Assembly: GCA_040383485.1 (NCBI GenBank)
Contig: JBEIDK010000067.1
Span: 1 to 16,144 of the forward strand
Reading direction: 5' to 3'
Origin: JBEIDK01 sp040383485
GTDB taxonomy: Bacteria > Bacteroidota > Bacteroidia > UBA4408
Length of the DNA: 16,144 bases
Positions within the stretch are counted from its first letter, which is position 1. Each line of letters opens with the position of its first letter. The notes below the pieces were generated by a model. The model was not told where the DNA came from. It did no database searches and was given only the letters and a program-made list of their open reading frames with translations. The translations under genes were made by a program, and so were the position numbers. Shown piece by piece: positions 1-6,364 of the stretch.

Positions 1-447
1 TCAATCTTTACTACCTTAACTTTTGCGCAGACAAATACTTTACAAGTTATTGGTAGCGCAGGTAACACAGCGACAAATGGTAACGCTCAGTTGAATTGGA
101 CAATTGGAGAACCAATTGTAAATACTGCGACAAGTACAAAAAATGTTTTGACGCAAGGTTTTAATCAAGGGTTGTTGTTAATCACTGCAATTGATGACTT
201 AAAAAATACATCAATTACCATTCAACCAAATCCAACTTCTGACTTTGCATTTATTAAACTTGACGAGCAAAATCTAAGCAATGCTCAATAGACATTGACA
301 GACATTAACGGAAAAATAATTCAACAAAACAAAATAGAAAACCAGCAGACAAGTGTTCCATTTCAAGACCTTGCAAACGCTACATATTTTATTCAAATAG
401 TAACAAACAATCAAAAAGCTAAAACATTTAAAATAATTAAAAACTAA
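1..447 (+). pseudogene. Small T9SS-sorted exported protein, interrupted by an in-frame stop
   Basis: The reading frame is open from base 1 to a TAG at 289-291, then continues in the same frame to TAA at 445-447. The first residues (TTLTFAQTN) look like the end of a signal peptide, so the true start lies just left of the window. The body (WTIGEPI, VLTQGFNQ) resembles small Bacteroidota surface proteins. From about base 223 it becomes a type A T9SS sorting domain (IQPNPTSDF, then after the stop LTDINGKII and a final ATYFIQI..KTFKIIKN). The stop sits where this domain usually has an aromatic residue, so one base change from a Tyr codon (TAT/TAC to TAG) would explain it. As written, the product loses its last 51 residues, including most of the signal that directs it through T9SS. 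A sequencing error or stop readthrough is possible, but the coding character after the stop argues for a recently disrupted gene. Confidence 0.75.
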
Positions 448-455
448 GTATTGTA

Positions 456-558
456 AACACATAGATACACAGTTTGATGGGTATGAATCTAACTAAAAAA
501 CAAATTGCTAAACTCATCTCAAAATTAACCCAACACATTTTCTATGTGACTATGTGTT
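456..558. repeat. Fold-back repeat with CACATAG-type ends
   Basis: AACACATAG at 456-464 is inverted perfectly as CTATGTGTT at 550-558. Each end continues with a degenerate second copy of the motif (ATACACAG at 465-472; CTATGTGA at 542-549). A GGGT near 479-482 and an ACCC near 528-531 extend the symmetry loosely. The element fills most of the gap between two damaged exported-protein genes and has no reading frame of note. It could be a small non-autonomous mobile element, an extragenic palindrome or a decayed terminator. There is no clear U-tract. Confidence 0.45.
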
Positions 559-583
559 CAAAAAATGAACAAATAACAATAAT

Positions 584-703
584 ATGAAAATTAAAAACGC
601 ACCATTTGCAATTATCTTTTTAGCACATTTGCTAATAGTTACAACAGCCAAAGCGCAAGCACCTCAAAGTTTCAACTACCAAGCAGTTGCCAGTTGCCAG
701 TAG
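584..703 (+). pseudogene. 5' stub of an exported protein gene (APQSFNYQAVA N-terminus)
   Basis: ATG at 584 opens a 39-codon frame: a signal peptide (MKIKNAPF.. with hydrophobic core, ending AKAQ) followed by APQSFNYQAVA. That last string is the conserved N-terminus of a widespread group of large Bacteroidota exported proteins, where it normally runs on as AR(D/N). Here it is cut off by SCQ and a TAG. The break falls inside a tandem GTTGCCA-GTTGCCA at 684-697, and the DNA that follows (704-821) shows no continuation in any frame. The likeliest reading is a gene lost by deletion or recombination at the short repeat, leaving only its start. Bases 704-821 hold nothing I recognise except the leader of the next gene. 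Confidence 0.65.
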
Positions 704-821
704 TCTTAAAAGTTTAGAGAAAAGTGTGCTAAGGTTTTAACAGCATAAAGCATTAAGATGTCAGAAAAGCAATATTTATAATGAAAGTAGAGGTGTTTTG
801 TAGGATTTGAAAATTAAATAA

Positions 822-1226
822 ATGAAAAAAATAATTTTATTGTTAATGGTATTGCGTTTTGGATTAACATATTCCCAAACCATCCAATCTAGGAACCACG
901 CCACCACAGGCTATATAAAACCTGATGGCACCATTCAAGATAGCAACCATTCAACCGCTGGCTTCATTAAAAGCGATGGAACCATTCAAAACAAAAACCA
1001 CAGCACAATTGGATATATCAAATCGGATGGAACCATTCAAAATAAAAATTATTCAATCGTTGGTTATGTGAAAAAGGATGGAACGGTACAAGACAAGAAC
1101 CACTCAACACTAGGTTATATCAAAAATGATGGTACAGTTCAGGACAAAAACCATTCAACGATAGGCTATGCCAGAGGAGTTGATATATATTGGTCGGCGG
1201 TGACATTTTTCTTTTTTGATTTGTAG
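822..1226 (+). CDS. Exported 17-residue-repeat protein (5-fold beta-flower type)
   Basis: This encodes 134 residues. A signal peptide (1-18, ending TYS before Q19) is followed by one partial repeat (19-34) and five full 17-residue repeats (35-119). The consensus is DGTIQ(D/N)KNHSTIGYIK(S/N), followed by an aromatic-rich C-terminus (YWSAVTFFFFDL). The pattern of GY(I/V)K turns and DGT(I/V)Q strands fits the small closed beta-structures that I recall being called 5-fold beta-flower proteins; that family name is from memory and unchecked. An Arg at position 12 interrupts the hydrophobic core of the signal peptide, which is unusual. It has no lipobox, so a periplasmic or secreted location is likely. 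Its function is unknown. It stands alone on the + strand between a gene stub and a repeat-rich gap, and faces the terminator of rpsP. Confidence 0.85.
   Translation: MKKIILLLMVLRFGLTYSQTIQSRNHATTGYIKPDGTIQDSNHSTAGFIKSDGTIQNKNHSTIGYIKSDGTIQNKNYSIVGYVKKDGTVQDKNHSTLGYIKNDGTVQDKNHSTIGYARGVDIYWSAVTFFFFDL
876..1178 (+). repeat. In-gene tandem repeat, about 51-bp unit
   Basis: Five full 51-bp units and one shorter first unit lie in frame and encode the 17-residue repeats of the exported protein. GATGG(A/C/T)AC(C/G/A)(A/G)T(T/A)CA recurs at each unit start. The units differ mostly at synonymous or conservative positions, so the array is fairly old rather than a fresh expansion. Confidence 0.85.
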
Positions 1227-1263
1227 TTGGCAAAACGCTATAATTGTTTAGCAGAAATAAAAG

Positions 1264-1346
1264 GTATAGCTCATACGAAATTATACCCATTGCATTTATT
1301 TATTAGTCCAACTAAAAAATAAATATGCAATGTTTAATGCCTATAC
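1264..1346. repeat. Long imperfect hairpin in the gap after the repeat protein
   Basis: The centre is TTAGT-CCA-ACTAA (1303-1315). It is flanked by AT-rich arms reaching ATTGCAT (1289-1295) and ATGCAAT (1325-1331), and further out GTATAGCTCAT (1264-1274) opposite ATGCCTATAC (1337-1346). The central TTAGTCCAA also recurs inverted as TTGGACTAA at 1381-1389. No reading frame uses this stretch. The structure lies 38 bp after the stop of the exported repeat protein and could act as its terminator, but the outer symmetry suggests a fold-back repeat. Confidence 0.45.
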
Positions 1347-1416
1347 TACTTGAAATTAGTACAAGAAGGCCATGCTGCAATTGGACTAAATTGAAAGTGA
1401 AATCGGTATTATTTAT

Positions 1417-1583
1417 CCCAGATTATGTTTTAGAGGTTCGTAGTGTAAAACTAAAGCCTAATAAAATATGAACTTTTGCGAATAAATCATATTCAATATA
1501 TGATGCATGAGGAAAAGTTGTATACTTCATATTTTGAAAAGGTTTTGGGTTGTAATAGAATTAATAATGCATATTCTGGGTTT
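1417..1583 (+). repeat. Dispersed palindromic repeat, copy A (interrupted)
   Basis: Bases 1417-1438 match 18 of 22 positions, and bases 1541-1583 match 37 of 43 positions, of a single contiguous element found in opposite orientation at 8214-8274. The outer ends CCCAGATTATG (1417-1427) and CATATTCTGGG (1570-1580) are inverted copies of each other with one mismatch. In copy A the two halves are separated by about 101 bp (1439-1539) bordered by AGGTT on both sides (1434-1438 and 1540-1544), as if something had inserted with a 5-bp duplication. The gap 1227-1625 contains nothing else that I recognise; a 41-codon frame at 1500-1625 overlaps this repeat and is not believed. Confidence 0.55.
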
Positions 1584-1625
1584 ATTAATATGTCAAAGAG
1601 AGCAACTCTGAGTTTGATGTATTAA

Positions 1626-1659
1626 CAAAAAAAACGCAACCAAAATTTTGATTGCGTTT
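1626..1659 (-). terminator. Rho-independent terminator of rpsP
   Basis: Read on the minus strand, AAACGCAA..TTGCGTTT forms a stem of about 12-14 bp including one G-U pair and an A/T-rich centre, followed directly by a run of eight T. It begins 22 bp after the rpsP stop codon. Confidence 0.85.
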
Positions 1660-1680
1660 CTAACATTTTAAATACTTAAT

Positions 1681-2208
1681 TTATTCTGCTGCAGTCTCAG
1701 CTTCAGTGTTAGCATCTGCTTCTGTAGGAGCAACAACTTCTTCAACTACAGGAGTATTCTTTGCTAATATTGCCGCAGCTTTCTTATTCTTAGAATCAGT
1801 TTCTGCTTGCATTTTAGCGTCATAAGCAGCTTTTCTAGCTTCATCAAGGCTTTGTACTTTCCCCGAAACTTTTGATAGCTTTGAATCTAACCATGTTTGA
1901 AATTTAGCTTCAGCTTGTTCAGGTGTAAATGCTCCCTTTGAAACTCCACGTAACAAGTGGTCTTTCATCATTATACCTTTATAGCTTAAAATAGCTTTAG
2001 CGGTGTCAGTTGGTTGTGCCCCAACTTGCACCCAGTGCAGGCAACGCTCAAAATTTACGTCAATTGTTGCAGGGTTTGTAGTTGGGTTGTAGGTGCCAAG
2101 TTTTTCAATAAACTTTCCATCACGAGGTGCACGACCATCCGCAGCTACAAGGTGGAAAAAAGCACTCCCTTTTTTACCATGTCTTTGTAATCTGATTTTT
2201 GTTGGCAT
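1681..2208 (-). CDS. rpsP: 30S ribosomal protein bS16, extended form
   Basis: This 175-residue protein starts MPTKIRLQRHGKK. The start at 2208 is chosen because this is the universal S16 N-terminus; an upstream in-frame ATG at 2268 would add 20 residues without homology and would lie upstream of the predicted promoter. Residues 1-82 are the S16 fold (FHLVAADGRAPRDGKFIEKLGTYNP, then TDTAKAILSYKG). S16 binds 16S rRNA early in 30S assembly. Residues about 83-175 are a charged Ala/Glu/Lys-rich extension ending in an acidic tail (EADANTEAETAAE). This is common in Bacteroidota but roughly doubles the family's usual length of about 80-90. The gene has its own promoter and terminator. No rimM or trmD follows, unlike the classical rpsP operon. 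Confidence 0.96.
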   Translation of the reverse strand: MPTKIRLQRHGKKGSAFFHLVAADGRAPRDGKFIEKLGTYNPTTNPATIDVNFERCLHWVQVGAQPTDTAKAILSYKGIMMKDHLLRGVSKGAFTPEQAEAKFQTWLDSKLSKVSGKVQSLDEARKAAYDAKMQAETDSKNKKAAAILAKNTPVVEEVVAPTEADANTEAETAAE

Positions 2209-2232
2209 TTTATAAAATTTTAAATTAGGGCG

Positions 2233-2263
2233 CGAATATAAGCACAATATCCAAACTTGCAAA
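2233..2263 (-). promoter_or_regulatory. Putative Bacteroidota-type promoter of rpsP
   Basis: On the minus strand TTTG (2263-2260) is followed after 19 bases by TATATTCG (2240-2233), a 7 of 8 match to TANNTTTG. It would place transcription start some 20 bases before the ATG at 2208. This is a pattern match only. Confidence 0.4.
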
Positions 2264-2275
2264 CACAATTAAAAC

Positions 2276-2308
2276 AAAAAAAGGCTTCATAATTAAATGA
2301 AGCCTTTT
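2276..2308 (-). terminator. Terminator of the SprB-repeat protein gene
   Basis: AAAAGGCTTCAT (2279-2290), a 6-base loop and ATGAAGCCTTTT (2297-2308) make a perfect 12-bp stem. On the minus strand it is followed by seven T. It starts 19 bp after the stop of the 961-residue gene and insulates rpsP from it. Confidence 0.9.
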
Positions 2309-2327
2309 CTGAATTTCTATTCTGTTA

Positions 2328-5213
2328 TTACATTTTTGTAACCTTTAAGGTTCTAGAATTAGAACCTGAAGAGATTTTTACAAAGTATAACCCCTTAGAA
2401 AGATTATTTAAGTCAACTGTTTGAATTGCATTGTTAGTAGCTGAAGTATTAGAAATAATAGATCCATCTATACTAGTAACTACAATATTCAAATTAAGGC
2501 CAAACTCCTTTGCAATTTCTAAATAAACAATTCCTGTTGTAGGATTTGGATAAAAACGCAATGCATTATCTTTTGTTTGCTTAACAAGCCCAACTGCATT
2601 AACACTTTTAGTGCTAGTACAATTGTTAGCATCAGTAACTGTTACTGTGTAATTAGTGTTATTAATTCCTGTTGCAGTTGCTGTAGTTTGCACAGGATCA
2701 GTATTCCAGCTATATGTAAATGGTGCAACTGCTCCTCCAGAAGGAGTTACAGTACATGAACTTGTTCCTGCGCCAGAGTTAGACCATGTAAAAGCAGTTT
2801 CTAAAACAATTGGAGCTGGCTGAGTAATTGAAACTTGAGATGATGTAGAACAACCATTTGCGTCAGTAATTTGTACTGAGTATGTACCTACTCCTAAACC
2901 AGTGGCAACGATAGAATCTTGACCGTTGCTCCATGCATAGGTAAACGGAGCAGCACCACCTACAGTATTAGCAATTGCAGAACCATTTGTACCACCATTA
3001 CAAGTTATATTAGTAGGTACACAATTTACTGTTGGTAAACCACCTGCAGGAATAATTACTTCGAAAGCAGAGGTACAACCTACCGAACTTGTTAAGGTTA
3101 CTTCATATGTAGATGCTGCTAAATTAGAAGCTGTAGCACCAGTTTGAGGAATTGTAGTATTCCAAACATAAGTGTAGGTATCAGTTGGGAAACCAACTAC
3201 GGTAGCACTTCCATCAGTAGCATTACAATTTGATGTTGGAGTAGGAGTTGAGTTAATTGAAGTTGCTGAACCATAATCAGTCATAACAAACGTAGCGGTT
3301 GTGATACAATTATTATTATCAACAACTGATAAGAAATTACCTCCAGTGGTTAAGTTTGTTCCAACTGCGCTTGATGATGCTGTTGAACCATTCCAGCTAT
3401 ATAAATAACTTGTTCCTGAACCGTTAACAACATTTGCTGATGCAGTTCCATTTCCAGCACTACAAGTATCAGGAGTTGATACATTAACATTAGCTGAATA
3501 AGCTGTACAAGTGATATTGCCCGGAACAATAAATTCCGATTCATTAAATTTAACTCCTTTCACATAGTAGTGTTTAACACCACTAAGGGCATCAAACGTG
3601 TTATCATAAGAAGTTGATGTAGTAAATCCTAAATCATAGTCTTGGTTATTTTTCAAAGTAATGCTTTGCATATACAACCAAGCCATTTTACCATGAGTGG
3701 CAACATCGCCAGATGTAAAATTAAGTGTTGGAGTTAAATAACCTGTTTCAATATTCATACCTTTTGCATAAATATCTGGAAACTGATTTGTGGTAACAGC
3801 CCATGTAGAGTCTGTGTCCATCCATCCGTAGAAAATTCGTTTACCATCTTGAGAACGAGAAATTTGAATACGTGCATCCCAACCATTACCACCGCTACCA
3901 TCTGAAGCTTGCCACGGAGAGTCACCATCAGCAACTTCGTCGGTCATTAAAGAATCTAACACCTGTGCTTGCCATCCAGTTGGTGTAGTATACACATCAG
4001 CAATAATTTTAGGGATATTCCAAGTGAAATCTAATGAATCTTGATCATCAGAACTTGCACTTGAAATTGCACTTACAATGTGTAGATTATAATTTGCATC
4101 AACTGTAATATCAAAACCACTACCTTGTGTAAAAAATGGTCTTTTTGTTCCAGCACTTGTAGCACGCAATGCATTTGTTAAGTTAGTTAAAGTACTAAAA
4201 TCAAACATTGGCATAAAATTCCAAGAAATACCGCCATTGTTTGTTTTGTAAACTATAGGTTGATAAGTCTTTAAATTATTATATGTAGCTGAGTCTTGGC
4301 CTGTATATACAACATAACCTACTTGACCATCTTGACTCCATGCACACAAAGCAGTTGTAAAAACATTAAATGTTCCATCTGCTGGATCCTTACGGAATGG
4401 GTGAGGGAAAGTTCTTGCAGTCCAGCTAAATGTATTTGTATTTTGGTTTAATTTTCCAGAATGCAGAACGGCACTTTTATAGTCTTGAGCAATAGCAGTT
4501 GTTCCATTTGCATCACCATAAAATCCGCCCATAACATACATCATTCCATTATCAGTAGATTGAGCGCTGATACGAGCAAAATCACTTTTTTGAGCACCTG
4601 CCAAGTTGTTGTTATCAATAAAAACATTATTGACATTTGTTCCACTTAATTTAGCAGTACCGAAAAAATTTCCTTGCCAATCAGCACCAGGATGCCATGG
4701 ACCAGAAACTGCAGCAAAAGCGTTAGCAGGATTTGTATTTCCTGGAGGATTTACAATTGTACCGTTAGGATAGCGACAAAGATGTTGGTCAGTGGCATCG
4801 CCTACCACAGTTAATAGTGAATCGAATGTTGAACCACCATTAGTAGAAACAGAAACCTGAACAAAACCGGAATTGCCAATGGTAGTAACGTTTCTACGAC
4901 GTGTAAACATTACTGTATTAATGTTTTGGTCGGCAGTTAAACAATTTGATTGAGAAACAATAGCGGTATATAAATTTGGAGAACTTCCTATTTCAATTAA
5001 TGAAATTGGACCAGTAGGCATAGCCATTGGGCTTGCAGGTGCGCTTGGATTTAAATTATAAGACTGTAGTGAATACTCGCTATCAGCACGAGTAATACTT
5101 GCACGAGGCATCTTACTAACTTTTGTAACCTTATTAAGGTTTTGAGGATTTGTAGCCATCATAGACGTAATTCCAAATCCTGTGATAAATGATAATAGTA
5201 ACTTTTTATTCAT
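2328..5213 (-). CDS. T9SS-secreted protein with Asp-box propeller-like region and SprB-type repeats
   Basis: This encodes 961 residues. A signal peptide (about 1-20, MNKKLLLSFITGFGITSMMA) precedes a long N-terminal region (about 60-555) with Asp-box-like turns (STNGGSTF near 122; TNNGGISW near 323) and strand-rich spacing, suggesting a sialidase/BNR-type beta-propeller. From about 566 to 873 there are four Cys-containing repeats of 70-80 residues, of which TCNGGTNGSA..APFTYAWSNG..TYSVQITDANGC is a textbook SprB repeat. The end (about 880-961) is a type A T9SS sorting domain (RFYPNPTTG..GLYFVKISSG..RTLKVTKM). The protein should cross the outer membrane by T9SS and be anchored or released. SprB-repeat proteins include gliding adhesins, but this domain is shared widely, so an adhesive role is inference. 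I cannot assign glycosidase activity. The gene is a single-gene unit with its own promoter and terminator. Confidence 0.9.
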   Translation of the reverse strand: MNKKLLLSFITGFGITSMMATNPQNLNKVTKVSKMPRASITRADSEYSLQSYNLNPSAPASPMAMPTGPISLIEIGSSPNLYTAIVSQSNCLTADQNINTVMFTRRRNVTTIGNSGFVQVSVSTNGGSTFDSLLTVVGDATDQHLCRYPNGTIVNPPGNTNPANAFAAVSGPWHPGADWQGNFFGTAKLSGTNVNNVFIDNNNLAGAQKSDFARISAQSTDNGMMYVMGGFYGDANGTTAIAQDYKSAVLHSGKLNQNTNTFSWTARTFPHPFRKDPADGTFNVFTTALCAWSQDGQVGYVVYTGQDSATYNNLKTYQPIVYKTNNGGISWNFMPMFDFSTLTNLTNALRATSAGTKRPFFTQGSGFDITVDANYNLHIVSAISSASSDDQDSLDFTWNIPKIIADVYTTPTGWQAQVLDSLMTDEVADGDSPWQASDGSGGNGWDARIQISRSQDGKRIFYGWMDTDSTWAVTTNQFPDIYAKGMNIETGYLTPTLNFTSGDVATHGKMAWLYMQSITLKNNQDYDLGFTTSTSYDNTFDALSGVKHYYVKGVKFNESEFIVPGNITCTAYSANVNVSTPDTCSAGNGTASANVVNGSGTSYLYSWNGSTASSSAVGTNLTTGGNFLSVVDNNNCITTATFVMTDYGSATSINSTPTPTSNCNATDGSATVVGFPTDTYTYVWNTTIPQTGATASNLAASTYEVTLTSSVGCTSAFEVIIPAGGLPTVNCVPTNITCNGGTNGSAIANTVGGAAPFTYAWSNGQDSIVATGLGVGTYSVQITDANGCSTSSQVSITQPAPIVLETAFTWSNSGAGTSSCTVTPSGGAVAPFTYSWNTDPVQTTATATGINNTNYTVTVTDANNCTSTKSVNAVGLVKQTKDNALRFYPNPTTGIVYLEIAKEFGLNLNIVVTSIDGSIISNTSATNNAIQTVDLNNLSKGLYFVKISSGSNSRTLKVTKM

Positions 5214-5257
5214 TTTATAATTATTAATTTAATTGGTTTGACAAATTGTTTTTTTAC

Positions 5258-5287
5258 AAATCTATAATATGTTTATTCAAATCAAAA
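5258..5287 (-). promoter_or_regulatory. Putative promoter of the SprB-repeat protein gene
   Basis: On the minus strand TTTG (5287-5284) is followed after 18 bases by TAGATTTG (5265-5258), an exact match to the Bacteroidota -33/-7 consensus TTTG-N17-23-TANNTTTG. It predicts a leader of roughly 35-40 bases before the ATG at 5213, which has no Shine-Dalgarno sequence. Confidence 0.6.
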
Positions 5288-5354
5288 AAAATGTAACTTT
5301 TTATTCCTTTCGTTTGTTTTAAACATGTTAATAACCTAAAAACTATATTAGGTA

Positions 5355-5392
5355 AAAACAAAAACCCTCAATGATAAATTATTGAGGGTTTT
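5355..5392 (-). terminator. Terminator of the coiled-coil lipoprotein gene
   Basis: AAAACCCTCAAT (5361-5372) pairs perfectly with ATTGAGGGTTTT (5381-5392) around an 8-base loop. On the minus strand it runs into TTTTTG and further T. It begins 18 bp past the stop at 5411. Confidence 0.88.
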
Positions 5393-5410
5393 GTCACAAT
5401 TACAATCTAA

Positions 5411-6292
5411 TTATTTCACTTCAACAACTAAATATTTTGAGCTACTCCAGAACTCTTTCGCATTAGTAATTTCAATCTTTTCAACTGTTTTAGCCTTTTC
5501 ATCTCCTACAATTTTGTAACTAATTTCAGGATGATTCGATAAAACTTTTGCTGTTTTACAATTTAATGGAATACTTAAAACTTGCGTAATATCTATCTGC
5601 TTAAACATATCTTTTCTTAGTCCATTTTGCAAGGTTGTACTTTTGCCAATTCCTATAAAACCCCCTTTTTTAGCTATTACTCCTTTTTCTTTTAACTCTT
5701 TAGTCGTGCCTAGCAAGTAGTATGCAGTATTCAGCTCTGCTGTCTTTTGATTACTTTCTTCTTCCTTAACTTTTAAATTTGAAGCCAGTGCATCAAAATC
5801 AACTTTTAATTTATCTAATTGACTTTTCATTTCATTTAATTCCTTATCCTTAGCATCAACCTGAGCTGTAAGCCTTTCAATTACTCTTTGCATTTCAGCA
5901 ATAGTACTATCTGCTTGCGATTGATTTAACTGCGCCCTTTTTAGTTTAGCACTTAATGATGCAATAGCTCCCCTATTGCGAGCCATAAACTCATAAATAC
6001 TTTGAATTGCTTGTTTTATCTGCTCTTTTTTATTATCAATGTCTTCTGGTCTTGTAGATTCAACTATCATTTTTTCTTTCAATTTAATAGAATCTAAATT
6101 GTCCTGAATTTCATTAAATGCTCCAATAAAAAGCTTGCTTGTACTGTCTTTAGAGGCGAGTTGTTTATACAAGGTGCTATTTATTAAAGCAAGACTATCT
6201 GCTTCTCTATTTTTTTTCGGACCTTCATCTGATTTACAACTAAAAATTATAATTGTTAGGAAAGCAAGAAATATTAATAAAAGATTTTTCAT
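5411..6292 (-). CDS. Coiled-coil lipoprotein of unknown function
   Basis: This encodes 293 residues. MKNLLLIFLAFLTIIIFSC is a lipoprotein signal with the lipidated Cys at 19. Residues 50-190 are heptad-rich and highly charged (QADSTIAEMQRVIERLTAQ..KELNEMKSQLDKLK), predicting one long coiled coil. The C-terminal domain (about 190-293) contains YYLLGTTKELKEKGVI, GGFIGIGK, FKQIDITQ, IPLNCKTAKVLSNHPEISYK and a final KYLVVEVK. I recognise this as a conserved Bacteroidota domain, found after coiled coils in lipoproteins, but do not know its activity. It is anchored to the inner or outer membrane facing the periplasm or surface. The gene is divergent from the PhoD-like phosphatase with a 72-bp gap. 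Some database entries for this architecture carry adhesin-type names; I cannot verify that here. Confidence 0.88.
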   Translation of the reverse strand: MKNLLLIFLAFLTIIIFSCKSDEGPKKNREADSLALINSTLYKQLASKDSTSKLFIGAFNEIQDNLDSIKLKEKMIVESTRPEDIDNKKEQIKQAIQSIYEFMARNRGAIASLSAKLKRAQLNQSQADSTIAEMQRVIERLTAQVDAKDKELNEMKSQLDKLKVDFDALASNLKVKEEESNQKTAELNTAYYLLGTTKELKEKGVIAKKGGFIGIGKSTTLQNGLRKDMFKQIDITQVLSIPLNCKTAKVLSNHPEISYKIVGDEKAKTVEKIEITNAKEFWSSSKYLVVEVK

Positions 6293-6364
6293 TTTATATT
6301 TGTTTTACTGCAAAAAAAAAGTTTTAATTTAACTTCTCTATCTAAATAATATAAAATTATAAAC

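Noticed and set aside
274..462. 62-residue minus-strand frame with Cys and aromatic residues
   Set aside because: It is antisense to the T9SS sorting domain continuation, whose coding frame is recognisable.
876..1178. Regular 51-bp repeats considered as a CRISPR array
   Set aside because: The units are contiguous, in frame and encode a protein repeat behind a signal peptide; there are no unique spacers.
1500..1625. 41-codon + strand frame starting ATGATGCATGAG
   Set aside because: It overlaps the dispersed repeat matched at 8214-8256, has no recognisable similarity and no promoter; it is read-through of non-coding repeat DNA.
2209..2268. 20-residue N-terminal extension of bS16 from an upstream ATG
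   Set aside because: MPTKIRLQRHGKK is the invariant S16 start. The extension lacks homology and would start upstream of the best promoter match.
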